From CAZLPZ01 sp964561535 (lineage in GTDB: Bacteria; Pseudomonadota; Alphaproteobacteria; Micavibrionales; Micavibrionaceae): 64,000 bases of DNA. Both the position numbers and the translations under genes were made by a program. Below are positions 53,625-63,839 of the stretch, one piece after another (position 1 is the first letter of the stretch; each line of letters begins with the position of its first letter). The notes under the pieces were generated by a model. That model saw only the letters and a program-made list of their open reading frames with translations, did no database searches and had not been told where the DNA came from. The DNA is taken from the NCBI GenBank assembly GCA_964561535.1, contig CAZLPZ010000003.1:1-64000 (forward strand), written 5' to 3'.

Positions 53625-54203
53625 ATGGCGACGGAAATTGAGGCTAAATTTTTAAATATTGATCCCGATGCGATTCGGCATTTATTCAGGCAGAAGGGAT
53701 ATGTTTGTATTTTTCCCGAACGGATGATGACCCGGGCGGCATTACATGCCCCAGCGGATCGGCGGAGTATTCATGAATGGTGGCGGGTGCGCGATGAGGG
53801 AAATGGGACGGTGACCATGACGTGGAAACGAACGGATGATGATCGTGTCGATGGGACCCAAGAATTGGAAATTGAGGTGAGTGATTTTGAAGGCGCGATT
53901 GCGTTATTGGCTACGACCGGATTATTGGTGGTTGCACGGCAAGAAACAAAGCGTGAAACTTGGCAACTTGATGATATCGAAGTGGTGATTGATACCTGGC
54001 CAGGATTAAATCCTTTTATTGAAATTGAAGGTCCTACGATTGGTGATGTGACGCGTGCGGCTTTTGAATTAGGGTTTAATATGGATCAGGCTGTTTTTGG
54101 CGGTGTGGGCAATGTGTACAAAATTGAACTCGGATTTGTACCTGAAGCTGTCAATAACTGGCCGTTGATTACATTTGCCAATCCGCCACGGCGTGTTGCG
54201 TAG
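53625..54203 (+). CDS. CYTH-domain protein (class IV adenylate cyclase-like)
   Basis: The 192-aa protein starts at ATG 53625 (MATEIEAKF), with GGAG eight bases upstream. It has the CYTH signature EIEAKF at the N-terminus, a tunnel-lining strand TWKRT, DGTQELEIEV, KRETWQLDDIEVVIDTWPG and PFIEIEGP. The family acts on triphosphates: CyaB-type adenylate cyclases or thiamine/inorganic triphosphatases. Which it is here cannot be told. It is a single gene, convergent with the epimerase. Confidence 0.85.
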   Translation: MATEIEAKFLNIDPDAIRHLFRQKGYVCIFPERMMTRAALHAPADRRSIHEWWRVRDEGNGTVTMTWKRTDDDRVDGTQELEIEVSDFEGAIALLATTGLLVVARQETKRETWQLDDIEVVIDTWPGLNPFIEIEGPTIGDVTRAAFELGFNMDQAVFGGVGNVYKIELGFVPEAVNNWPLITFANPPRRVA

Positions 54204-54215
54204 GGGGTTATTGAT

Positions 54216-55184
54216 TTAGTTTGATATTTTATAATATTCACGGTACCAATTCACAAACGCGCGGACGCCGTCTTTGATCCCGGTGCGCGGAGTGAACCCC
54301 GTGGCGGCGTTCAGGCGCGAAATATCGGCATAGGTGGCGGGCACATCGCCCGGTTGCATGGGTAACATGTTTTTTGTAACAGTGCGGCCAGATTCAGTTT
54401 CGACCACATTGATCAGTTCCATGAGTTGTTCAGGGTTATTATTCCCGATGTTATAGACAGTGGCCCTGTCTGGGATCATAGGAATCAACCGTACAATCCC
54501 GTCCACAATATCGTCAACATAGGTAAAATCGCGTTGCATATCACCATGATTATAAACATCAATTTCTGTACCGTCGAACGCGGCTTTCACAAATTTGAAT
54601 AAGGCCATATCGGGCCGACCCCAGGGGCCATACACGGTGAAGAACCGAAGGCCTGTCGATTTAATGTCGTAAAGATGCGCATAAGTATAGGCCATCAGTT
54701 CATTCGCCTTTTTTGTCGCGGCGTATAAACTGATCGGGTGGTCGACTGCGTCGGTTTCGGCGAACGGTAATTTTGTATTGCCGCCATACACCGAACTGGA
54801 TGACGCATAAATCAAATGTGCAGGTTTGTGCGCCCGGCAGGATTCGAGGATATTTAAAAACCCGGTGATGTTCGATTCGGTATAGGCGTGCGGGTTTGTG
54901 ATCGAATAGCGTACACCCGCCTGGGCTGCTAAATGGATAACAATATCCGGTTTTGTATTGGCGAATAAATCTGTAATTCCGGGTTGGTCGGCCAGATCCA
55001 ATTTATGAAACGTAAATTGAGGGTGGGGTGTTAAAAGTGATAGGCGCGCATGTTTGATCGTGGGGTCGTAATAGTCGTTTAAATTATCAAACCCAACCAC
55101 GCGGTGATCTTCGGCCAGTAACCGTGTGGCTAAATGAAATCCGATAAATCCGGCAACGCCAGTGATGAGGATTTTTTTTGGCAT
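54216..55184 (-). CDS. NAD-dependent epimerase (UDP-glucuronate 4-epimerase-like)
   Basis: The 322-aa short-chain dehydrogenase-type enzyme has GVAGFIG (NAD binding, about residues 8-14), the motif VFGFDNLNDYYDPTIK-like stretch, catalytic SSS and YAATKKANE (YxxxK), and the GPWGRPDMALFKF loop typical of UDP-glucuronate 4-epimerases. It would supply UDP-galacturonate for surface glycans. The gene follows the nusG-55210 pair on the same strand after about 25 bp. Confidence 0.88.
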   Translation of the reverse strand: MPKKILITGVAGFIGFHLATRLLAEDHRVVGFDNLNDYYDPTIKHARLSLLTPHPQFTFHKLDLADQPGITDLFANTKPDIVIHLAAQAGVRYSITNPHAYTESNITGFLNILESCRAHKPAHLIYASSSSVYGGNTKLPFAETDAVDHPISLYAATKKANELMAYTYAHLYDIKSTGLRFFTVYGPWGRPDMALFKFVKAAFDGTEIDVYNHGDMQRDFTYVDDIVDGIVRLIPMIPDRATVYNIGNNNPEQLMELINVVETESGRTVTKNMLPMQPGDVPATYADISRLNAATGFTPRTGIKDGVRAFVNWYREYYKISN

Positions 55185-55209
55185 TTATTTTATCTTTGTA
55201 GTTAGAATT

Positions 55210-55677
55210 TTATGCAATTGAAAAAAGATTAGTACGTTTGCCATACACAGCTGGAAGGGTAAGAGGAAAAGAAAGGTATTGTTCAAGAACTGTTCCTTTT
55301 ATGTCGTCTCGCTGTAATAAGGTTACAAGGGCGAGTTTTCGGAGCCCTTGAAATAAATCGCCTTTATCCCGCACGTTATCTATTTCTTTTTGCTGTTCTT
55401 CAGAAATGTAGCCGTTCTCCAGATGTCGCAGAAGCATGCAAACTGTATAGCAGTCTGATTCGTTATTTTTATCCATGACTGGAAGTACTTTATCTATAAT
55501 AGCTTTAAGGACTAGATTATATGGGTAGAGAAGATGAACTTGATCGCTAAATTTATCCCAAATAGAATGAATCTCATTGCTAAAGCGAGAAGGATATCTT
55601 TCAATATCTTTGACGCGGACCCAAGCCGCTTGCCCAAAAGGACGTTGCAGACCTGAGAGTGTTTGAGACTCTTTCAT
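55210..55677 (-). CDS. Hypothetical protein in the nusG operon
   Basis: The 155-aa product starts 5 bp after the nusG stop and uses a ribosome site inside the end of nusG. It is soluble and helical, with two Cys (CYTVCMLL) in its middle, and no signal peptide. I recognise no family. Base composition is more AT-rich than the nusG gene next to it, so it may be a later insertion. The position where rplK would normally begin is thus taken by this gene. Confidence 0.6.
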   Translation of the reverse strand: MKESQTLSGLQRPFGQAAWVRVKDIERYPSRFSNEIHSIWDKFSDQVHLLYPYNLVLKAIIDKVLPVMDKNNESDCYTVCMLLRHLENGYISEEQQKEIDNVRDKGDLFQGLRKLALVTLLQRDDIKGTVLEQYLSFPLTLPAVYGKRTNLFSIA

Positions 55678-55682
55678 TGGGA

Positions 55683-56216
55683 TTAAATCTTTTCCACCTG
55701 TGCGAATTCGAGGTCGACGGGTGTTGCGCGACCAAAGATCGATACCGATACTTTGACCCGGCCTTTATCTTCGTCGACTTCTTCCACAATACCATTAAAT
55801 GACGCGAACGGCCCTTCGGCGACTTTGACTTCTTCACCGACTTCAAATGTGACCGTGCGGCGCGGGTTGACAACGCCTTCTTGCATTTGTTTGATCAGAC
55901 GTTCGGCTTCGGCCTCGGTGATCGGGTGGGGTTTGTTCGATGCCCCCAAAAATCCGGTGACTTTTGGTGTGTTTTTGATCAAATGCCAGATGTCATCGGA
56001 CATGTCGATTTTGGCCAGCACATAACCCGGGAAGAAATTGCGTTCTCCCGCGACTTTTTGGCCCCGTTTGATTTCAATCACGTCTTCTTTGGGGACCATG
56101 ACTTGTTCAATCCGGTCGGATAGGCCCTGTTTTCCGGCCTTTTCTTGAATGGCCTCCGCCACTTTGTTTTCGAAACCTGAATAAACGTGCAGGACGTACC
56201 AGCGTTTGGCCATCAT
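55683..56216 (-). CDS. nusG: Transcription elongation/antitermination protein NusG
   Basis: The 177-aa protein has the NGN domain (WYVLHVYSGFENKVAEAI, then RNFFPGYVLAKIDM and HLIKNTPKVTGFLG) and a C-terminal KOW domain (EGPFASFNGIVEEVDEDKGR). NusG rides on RNA polymerase and couples it to ribosomes or Rho. Its first base overlaps the secE stop (TAATG). It is followed by an unknown gene instead of rplK. Confidence 0.96.
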   Translation of the reverse strand: MMAKRWYVLHVYSGFENKVAEAIQEKAGKQGLSDRIEQVMVPKEDVIEIKRGQKVAGERNFFPGYVLAKIDMSDDIWHLIKNTPKVTGFLGASNKPHPITEAEAERLIKQMQEGVVNPRRTVTFEVGEEVKVAEGPFASFNGIVEEVDEDKGRVKVSVSIFGRATPVDLEFAQVEKI

Positions 56217-56407
56217 TATGCTCCTAAATTAAGAATCAGACGAATAAAAAAAGACAGAATTTGATCAGTAAAAAATAGAAAGACTGAACATAACATCACC
56301 ATTAAGAAAACGGCAAAACCCGATAATAGCGTTTCCTTGCGGGTCGGCCAGACGATTTTTGTCAATTCTGAACGGATTTGGCGGATAAAGTTTAAAGGCT
56401 TAATCAT
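56216..56407 (-). CDS. secE: Preprotein translocase subunit SecE
   Basis: The 63-aa protein is the minimal SecE: amphipathic helix FIRQIRSELTKIVWPTRKE, then one membrane helix. It stabilises SecY in the Sec translocon. It overlaps the lipoprotein gene before it by 8 bp and nusG after it by 1 bp. Confidence 0.95.
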   Translation of the reverse strand: MIKPLNFIRQIRSELTKIVWPTRKETLLSGFAVFLMVMLCSVFLFFTDQILSFFIRLILNLGA

Positions 56408-56840
56408 TCAAAGATTTCTTTCCTTGATTTTGTTGTGAATCACTTTGGCGCTTCATATCGGACACAGAAGGGTATTGTTCGATTTTCAAGCCACAATTTT
56501 TATTCAGGGCCAAAGCAGCGAGGTTACTGTATCGTTGACGATAGGCCTCATATTCTGTTTGTTCAGCTTCGGTAAAGTCCATAAAAAACCAAGGAATGAG
56601 CAAAAAGGCCCCGGCGACCCCCAAGGCTACATTTTTACCCGTTTTGTCTGTTTTAGGGAGTAACCGCTGCATCTCGCCTTGGGTATTTTGCATTTCATAT
56701 TGAAGAGTTGGGCATGATTTGTCCTGGTCCCCAAATTGAGTTGTCATGACGGGCGTTGGGGTTCTTCCCGCGCACCCCGATATAAACACGGTGGTGATGA
56801 TCAGGAATAGGGCCTGATTTTTTTGATGTTTTCTTATCAT
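56400..56840 (-). CDS. Small lipoprotein in the secE-nusG operon
   Basis: The 146-aa product starts at ATG 56840 (MIRKHQ), with GGAG nine bases upstream. A leader ends in lipobox ISGCAG (Cys at about residue 21). The mature part has one more hydrophobic segment (VALGVAGAFLLIPWFFMDF, about residues 70-88), then an acidic helix with EAEQTEYEAYRQRYSNLA and a Lys/Gln-rich tail. It may therefore be an inner-membrane lipoprotein. I do not recognise the family. Its end overlaps the secE start by 8 bp, so the two are coupled. Confidence 0.65.
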   Translation of the reverse strand: MIRKHQKNQALFLIITTVFISGCAGRTPTPVMTTQFGDQDKSCPTLQYEMQNTQGEMQRLLPKTDKTGKNVALGVAGAFLLIPWFFMDFTEAEQTEYEAYRQRYSNLAALALNKNCGLKIEQYPSVSDMKRQSDSQQNQGKKSLND

Positions 56841-57293
56841 TTGAATAATCTCCAATCAAAAATGATCCTGCCCCCATAGGTTCGTAGCGCCCTTGGGCGT
56901 TATACGATCCTAAATTGTCGGGAGGTTAGAAGGTTGTACTTTTTTTTAAGAAAAGGCGCAAGGGAAAAATTTAGGGAAATTTTGCGCCCCTTCATGTAAA
57001 TGATGTAAAAATAACATCGTCTGCATGTTATATTATGTATATTAAGCGTATAAACCTGTTTCAAGCTCGTATAATAAGTATATAATCATAATTTAAGAAT
57101 AAAGTCAAGATATAATGTGTTTATAATTGAACGCAGGCTGAATTTTGAAAATGTCGCAACGAAACACGCTCTTATGATAGAATAAAATCATCGATTTGAG
57201 ATAAATTTTAATCTTTTCTCGTGAGTATGAGGTATTGGATTCGCAGCAAATTTTGATGTTGAATCCTTTTAATAATAGACATAAGGCAAGCGA
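56841..57293. other. AT-rich divergent region between the secE operon and dotA
   Basis: About 450 bp with several TATAAT-like boxes (for example around 57070-57120) but no good -35 partner. An inverted repeat GGCGCAA (56955-56961) / TTGCGCC (56982-56988) lies in the left part. There is no open frame that I trust and no recognisable RNA. The region must hold the promoters for both directions. Confidence 0.5.
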
Positions 57294-60200
57294 GTGGTGG
57301 ATACAGTGCAACATTCCAAATTTTACGTACCGACGCGTCGCGTCGCGCGTTACATTTTGTTGCCAGGTATTATCCCACGAATCCGCGAAATGATGCACAC
57401 GCCTTTTGTCGTTCTTGCGGCCTTGATGTTGGATGTTTTGGCCGCTGTCGCGCTGGTTCCTTTAAACCACCCTTATCGTACCATTGAACGTGAAGGGACA
57501 TTTGGGGTGATGGATGTGTTGCGCCTTGCGGCACGGCATATCAAATGGGATCTAAAACATATTGACCAGGTGATTGTGTTTTTTGGCCTTATTTCTGCCT
57601 ATGTGACGATGATCTGTTTTATTTTAACTGCCCTGGTGCATGTGACTTTCCCTTCAGCTGGCGCAATGAATGTATCCGATTATTTGCCAAATTTGATTGG
57701 TAATATTTACACCTATACCGCAACGCCTCACCCGGAGCGGGATGTTGCTCTTATGTTACTGGATCGGACCTTGGGGGTTCGGGGCGATATGCCTAGTGGA
57801 TCGTTTTTTGGATCGGACATTCCGAATATGTGTCCGGGTGGAAGTGTCGAGGAACAGGCCAATCCAAATTGTATGAAAAGTCCATTTCCTTCCGCTTATA
57901 ACAGCGCAACGTTGGCATTATTACAATTTTATTCGACGGCCATTTTTATGTTTGCGGTGTTGTTTTTGTTGTATTTGTTCTCGACCATTGTGATTGATGG
58001 GGCGATAAAAGGAAAACCCATCGGGCGTGAGATGAACCCATTTTGGGGACCGTTGCGGTTGGTGGGGGCGATTGGGTTATTGATTCCGCTTGCCCCTCAA
58101 GGCTTGAATAGTGCGCAATATATTGTTTTGTATTCTGCCAAAGTTGGGTCGGCTTTTGCGACCAATGCGTGGGGATACTATCACGGTATCTTGGATACGC
58201 AGATGGGGATTTCTGGTCGCAACCCATCGGGGATGAGTGCGTATCGATATGATATGGGCGGATCGGCTGTTATTCCGGTGTCATCTCCGCTTGCCGCAAA
58301 ATTACAGGCGCCGGATGTCGCGGGCGTTGTCAAATTTTTACATTTGGTGACCAGTTGTGAATATTATTACGAGAAGCATCGTGGGTATGTTGGAAGTCGT
58401 CAAATTCAAGGATATTTTTATCGCACGGGCAAAGAACCTCTTCCCGCGTATGTTGAACGAGATTCGGGCCGTACTGAATTTATATCTTATGAAGACGCGC
58501 TTAAATATTTTGATTATTCGGCAATTCGAATTGTCTTTGGGTCGTTTGATGCATTGACTCCAGATGGTCCCATGGGCGGGTTGGAACCCTTGTGTGGAGA
58601 ATTGGTTATTCCCGTATCCAGCGTTAAGGATCCGACAACAGGGATTGCGAAAAACCCTGGCGCGGCCACGGCTCATGAGATGTATTATAATTATGTATTA
58701 GGATTGTTTGATAAAACGACCTATCCGCGGAAATTAATGGATGGATATGGTCGACAAATGATGAGTATTCATTTAGGAAGTGCAGCCGGGGTTAAATGTG
58801 CAGGCGCAGAATCAATTCCCTTGGAAAAAGATGCCGACGGATTGGTAACCAAAACCAGTGATTATAAAGTATTACGATCGGTGGATGATATTGAGCTGAC
58901 AGAGCTTGGTGATTGTAGCCAAGAACCTCCGCCGAGTTATATGTTGTATCAACAAAAATTATTCCAAGGTATTTTTCAAGTTTTAATTGATAGTGCGAAT
59001 CGTGAATTGGCAAACCCAGGAAATTTTGCAATTTCAAATGAAGTCTTGCAACGTGGATGGGCGGCATCTGGGACATGGTTTCAACATGTGGCTCGGTTGA
59101 ATGGGGATTATGTGACGGCCGTGAGGCAAATGCCTTATGGAGCGAAACGTCCGAAAGTTATGGATGATATGCGATCAATGGTCATTCAATCGGGCCCCAG
59201 GGTTGCAGATCCAAAACAATTTTGTGATTTATCCGGAAGTGCTGGGAAAAGTTTACCGCCGCAAGATTTAGAACTGTCAAAAGCATTATGCCGTATTGAT
59301 ATGGCGATGAGTAAAGATTATGGNNNNNNNNNNGAATGCGCCCCAAGATATTTCTGGGATCAATGGGGTCATGACAGATAAGAACCGCAGCAAAACCAAC
59401 AATATGGTGATGCAATTGTTGAATACGATTATGGGGACGGATTTTTTGTTTGCCTTGTGTCGGAATGCCGATACACATCCCTTTACCCAAATTGTGACAT
59501 ACGGCCGCGAACTGATGGAAGGAACTATTCGGAATGTAATGACGGGATCGGCCATTGCAGGGGCGGCGGGCGTGGTCAGTGTGGGGAATGCCGATATGGG
59601 GTCGTCGTTGGGGTTGATTGCCGGGGCCTATAGCGCTATTGGCTCGATGATGTTTTTAGCCGGGTTTATGTTGTTCTATATCCTGCCCTTGTTGCCGTTT
59701 ATTTATTTTTTCTTTGGGATGATTGCGTGGGTTAAAGCGGTATTTGAAGGATTAATTGGCGCGCCGTTATGGGCGTTTGCACATATGAAGATTGATGGGC
59801 ATGGATTTGGAACTGCTGGTGCACGTCAAGGATATTTATTGATATTTGAAATTATTTTACGTCCTATTCTGACGGTATTTGCTTTGATCATGGGACTTGG
59901 GATTTTTTCGGGGTCGATTTATATGTTACGCGAAACATTAGAACTGGTGATCGGTGTATTGGGACGCCCAGATCTGGGATTACTCGCAACGTGTAAGAGA
60001 GATCCGGGCGATTTGCATGATATATTCGACGTATTCTTTTTTAATATATTATATATTATTTTAGTCTATTTGATTGCGATGAGCAGTTTCAAATTAATTG
60101 ATAGCATACCCAATAGCGTTATGCGGTGGTTTGGATCAAGTCCCAAAGACAGTATCGCCAAGGCGTCTGCCGCAAGCGACCATGCAGGGCAACGGTTTTC

Positions 60201-60795
60201 CAGTCAGACCTATGTCGTTGTGGCCAACCCATTGAAAGATTTGATTGACAAAGCCGATGATCAGATTATGGCGATCAGTAAAGTGACGACAGAACTTGCC
60301 GATCAAAATGGAAATATCAAGCGGTCCGTGCAAAGTGCGGTGGGTAAGGATCGAGCAACACGTGTCTCTGAATATATCGATAAAGAAATTGGCCCGATTG
60401 CCAAAGATCATGCGTCGGCAACGGGTGAAATGAAGGGCCTCGAAAATAAATTGAAATCGGCAAAAGATCCAACTGAAGCTGCAAAAATAAAACAGGAATT
60501 AGAAGAAGCAAAACGTACGGCAATGCTATTGGATCCTGAATTGTTGTACCAAGAAGTGATGAATCCTGGATCGACTAAATTGAAAACGATTGCACAAGGT
60601 TCTGAATTGGATGATTTGAACAAGCGATTAGATAATATGAAAGAATATATTCGAACCGTGCGGCCGTTGGTATGGGAACAGTTACAGACTCAAACTGAAA
60701 AAAGTGGGGGTGTGTATGTTTCTCAAGAAGAAGTTCATGCGGCAATTAAGGCACAAATTAAAAAGGTTAAACAAAGTGCATTTAAAACAAAATAA
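57294..60795 (+). CDS. dotA: DotA/TraY-family T4SS protein, paralogue 1 (interrupted by gap)
   Basis: Two open frames, 57294-59323 and 59334-60795, belong to one gene split by ten N; the frames differ only because the gap length is arbitrary. About 676 codons precede the gap and 487 follow. The protein has an N-terminal amphipathic motif (YILLPGIIPRIREMM), a first helix, a long periplasmic part with Cys residues, a cluster of helices near the middle (FMLFYILPLLPFIYFFFGMIAW) and a soluble coiled-coil tail. DotA is the large polytopic inner-membrane protein of Dot/Icm systems. Start: GTG 57294 (AAGG before it) or GTG 57306, whose N-terminus lines up better with the next paralogue. Confidence 0.85.
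59324..59333. other. Assembly gap (10 N) inside dotA paralogue 1
   Basis: The flanking coding frames are out of register by the given gap length, so the true number of missing bases differs from ten. Confidence 0.95.
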
Positions 60796-60814
60796 TTTAA
60801 TTAAGGATACGTGA

Positions 60815-63709
60815 ATGCAATTGTCTGGGTATATACCGAATGTTGGAAAGGTTGCGGGGTATATGTTTTTGCCCCGGATCTTGCCGCGTCTGTATGAGAT
60901 TGGATTTCGTTTTACGTTTGTCGCGGTGTTGATGGCCAGTTTGTATGCAACGGTTGGCTTATTGCCGCGCAATCACCCCTTTTTGAGGGCGAATCAACAT
61001 GGACGTTTTAGTGTGCGTCAAGTTTTCGTGGAGGCGGCGCGGCATTTAAAGTTTGATATTAGGCATATCGACCAAATCATTATGTTCGGCGTCTTATTGG
61101 CCGGGTTTTTATTGTTGGTCGCACAATTTTTCTTTATGGGCCTATATTTAGTCATGGGGATTGCCCAGGCGGCATCTGTTACGGTCGGATTTGATAGTAT
61201 GTTTCAAACGCGAAATCCAACGAATGATATCGCTCTGATGCTTTTGGACCGCGTATTTGGTGTACCTGGATATTTTAATTCCTGTATCTCTACTGCTACT
61301 TTGTGCGAGGCCACGGGAAATATGATTAAACCCGCTGAACCTTTGACCTTCCCAGAAGGTCATCAAATTGCGATGCAAACGTTGTTTGCTTATTTTAGTA
61401 CGGGTGCGATGCTTCTTGGTGGTATAATTCTTGCTTATTATATTATTGTGGTGACATTAGAGAGTGCGCAGACCGGTGTACCGTTTGGGAAGCGCTTTTC
61501 AAGTATTTATGCGCCGATGCGCTTGTGCCTGGCGGTTCTTATGTTGGTACCTATGCCCACACCAGGTGTTGGGTTAATTGGATATAACAGCGCGCAATAT
61601 TTAACTCTATATCTTGCAGGTGTCGGATCGGCCTTTGGCACTAATTTATGGATCACGTTTAATAACACCTTTATCAGTGGTGGGGTGGGTGTAAATATGA
61701 TCACTGGGTATGGTCCTGTGATTACGTCACCGGTTTCAAATGGTCAGGCACCCGGGGCGGCAATGGTTGCACAACCAACGGCCCCTATGATTGATCAATT
61801 ATTACAATTTATGATGATCGCGCGTTCATGCCGTGAGATGTATACGTTAAACCCTCCCTCGGGTGTTGCGATGTATGCTCAGACAAATGGACAATTTGAT
61901 AAATCCAGATTGATTGATATTGATCCGTATATCATCGCGCCAGATGGGTATATGAAAATCACGGGAGGCGTTACCTATGAAACGGCTCGAAATTTAGTCC
62001 GATATGGAGATATTCGAATTCGGATTGGGATTGATAATGCCGACACGGCCTCTGTCACGCCTTTTTGTGGGGAGTTATTGATCCGTGCCGTGGATACAAA
62101 AAAAGAGGGTGCGAAATATTTACAAGAAAAATATTTTACTCTCATTCATACCTTGTGGGTTGATCCTGATATTGTTGCCTTTTCCCGACGTATGGCTTTG
62201 ATGCATATGACATCGACACCAGATTCAGATTTGATTTGTGAAGAGTTTGTACGAACCCCTCAATCTTGGGGAGAAGATGAAATCTGCGGTCCAGGGCGTG
62301 CTGGGGCGATAATGCCGAGCTCTGATTTTTATCAGATTATACGTGAACCCTATCAGGCTTTACTTGCTCAGTGGGTAAAAGAAGGGCATGCCAAACAAAT
62401 TGCGGGAGCGACCGGCGTCATTGATAATAAAATTTTGAACCGTGGGTGGGCAGGGGCGGGTATTTGGTACAATAAGTTGGCTGAAGTTAATGGAAGTTTG
62501 TTTGATGCAGCCAAGGGGATGCCCGTGCTTCATAAGATGCCGGTATCAATGGAAAATATTGCACGTCAAAATCGAAGCGGCCTTAAAAATATTTCGTCTA
62601 AAAATCAATATACCGTTATGCCCGTTTTGGGGCAACAGCCGCGGGGTGATACGCTAGAGATTGCAACTGCTTTAAACGTTATTTATATTTATTTTCAAGA
62701 TGGAAAATTTCAACCAACTGATTTATCTAGTCAAAGTGGCAATGTTATTTTTGATTTAATGAATTCATTATTTGGTACGCGGCCTCTTTTTGATATGCGT
62801 AATGATGTGACGACCAATCCATTAGTCCAAATGATCGCCTTGGGTAAATCAATTGTGGATGCTGCATTTTTTAATATTATGGTCGGGATGGGGATCGAAA
62901 CTGCAGGAGGAGCATTAGAGCAATTGGACCAATATGCAGGAATTGGAAAGGGATTAAACGTGATGGGAGATGCTTGGTTTAGTGTCGCCACACTGGGATT
63001 AGGCATTGGCATCATGCTTTACTATGTTATCCCGTTTATGCCATTTATATATTTCTTCTTCGCTGTGATTAAATGGCTGCAAAGTATATTTGAAGCTATG
63101 ATTGGTATGCCTCTTTGGGCTCTTGCACATTTGCGCATTGACGGGGATGGTATTCCGCCAGATGGTGCAATGCAGGGATATTTTTTATTGTTTGAAATTG
63201 TGATTCGACCGGCTTTGACGGTCATTGGAATGATTGCATCATTTGTAATTTTTACAGGCCTTGCTTATACGATGAATGATATTTTTGATTTAATGGTTGT
63301 CAATTTAACCGGGTACAATCCGCCGTCTGTTGGATCAATGACGGAAGATTTAGCGATAAAAAAAGGAACAGTAGATCAGTTTTTTTATACGGTTGTTTAT
63401 ACTGTTTTGATGTACATGATGGCCGTGTCATGTTTTAAATTGATTGATCGAATTCCAAAAGAAATTTTGAGATGGATCGGGTCTGATGCCAAAAATATCT
63501 TGGATGAGGGGGGGGATGCCGTTGGAGGCTTGATCCAACAAACCTATATTGGGGCGTTTGGGATGCCTTTGGTTCAATCATCCGGCCCTGTCGGTCAGGC
63601 TATTGACGGACTACGTAAGGTCTCGGAAGGTAGCGGTAAAATGGTGGGCCAGGGTTTAAAAGGCATTTTAAAAAAGGGGAATACAGGGGTTCAGGATAAT
63701 GATAGTTAA
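60815..63709 (+). CDS. DotA/TraY-family T4SS protein, paralogue 2
   Basis: The intact 964-aa protein begins MQLSGYIPNVGKVAGYMFL and shows the same layout as paralogue 1: the LPRILPRL motif, a first helix with LRANQHGRFSVRQVFVEAARHLKFDIRHIDQI, a long periplasmic domain (about residues 300-640) with several Cys, the shared YYVIPFMPFIYFFFAVIKWLQ helix (about 735), and RIDGDGIPPDGAMQGYFLLFE. The tail is shorter than in paralogue 1 and Gly-rich. It starts 19 bp after paralogue 1, with a ribosome site AAGGA. In TraY/DotA the middle helices hold the protein in the inner membrane. Confidence 0.88.
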   Translation: MQLSGYIPNVGKVAGYMFLPRILPRLYEIGFRFTFVAVLMASLYATVGLLPRNHPFLRANQHGRFSVRQVFVEAARHLKFDIRHIDQIIMFGVLLAGFLLLVAQFFFMGLYLVMGIAQAASVTVGFDSMFQTRNPTNDIALMLLDRVFGVPGYFNSCISTATLCEATGNMIKPAEPLTFPEGHQIAMQTLFAYFSTGAMLLGGIILAYYIIVVTLESAQTGVPFGKRFSSIYAPMRLCLAVLMLVPMPTPGVGLIGYNSAQYLTLYLAGVGSAFGTNLWITFNNTFISGGVGVNMITGYGPVITSPVSNGQAPGAAMVAQPTAPMIDQLLQFMMIARSCREMYTLNPPSGVAMYAQTNGQFDKSRLIDIDPYIIAPDGYMKITGGVTYETARNLVRYGDIRIRIGIDNADTASVTPFCGELLIRAVDTKKEGAKYLQEKYFTLIHTLWVDPDIVAFSRRMALMHMTSTPDSDLICEEFVRTPQSWGEDEICGPGRAGAIMPSSDFYQIIREPYQALLAQWVKEGHAKQIAGATGVIDNKILNRGWAGAGIWYNKLAEVNGSLFDAAKGMPVLHKMPVSMENIARQNRSGLKNISSKNQYTVMPVLGQQPRGDTLEIATALNVIYIYFQDGKFQPTDLSSQSGNVIFDLMNSLFGTRPLFDMRNDVTTNPLVQMIALGKSIVDAAFFNIMVGMGIETAGGALEQLDQYAGIGKGLNVMGDAWFSVATLGLGIGIMLYYVIPFMPFIYFFFAVIKWLQSIFEAMIGMPLWALAHLRIDGDGIPPDGAMQGYFLLFEIVIRPALTVIGMIASFVIFTGLAYTMNDIFDLMVVNLTGYNPPSVGSMTEDLAIKKGTVDQFFYTVVYTVLMYMMAVSCFKLIDRIPKEILRWIGSDAKNILDEGGDAVGGLIQQTYIGAFGMPLVQSSGPVGQAIDGLRKVSEGSGKMVGQGLKGILKKGNTGVQDNDS

Positions 63710-63839
63710 CTATAAAAAATATTTGCCCTATACCATTAATATGAAATCGTGCAGGCAAACCTTGATTTATGCTAAAATAACTAAAATGACGGAGAATTGA
63801 TTGAATAGGTATCCGTCCGTTAAAGGGAGTAAAATTTAG

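Noticed and set aside
56955..56988. GGCGCAA/TTGCGCC hairpin as a terminator
   Set aside because: No gene ends there in either direction and the loop is 20 nt; left as an unexplained inverted repeat.
59320..59381. Frameshift in dotA paralogue 1
   Set aside because: The change of frame coincides with a run of N of arbitrary length.
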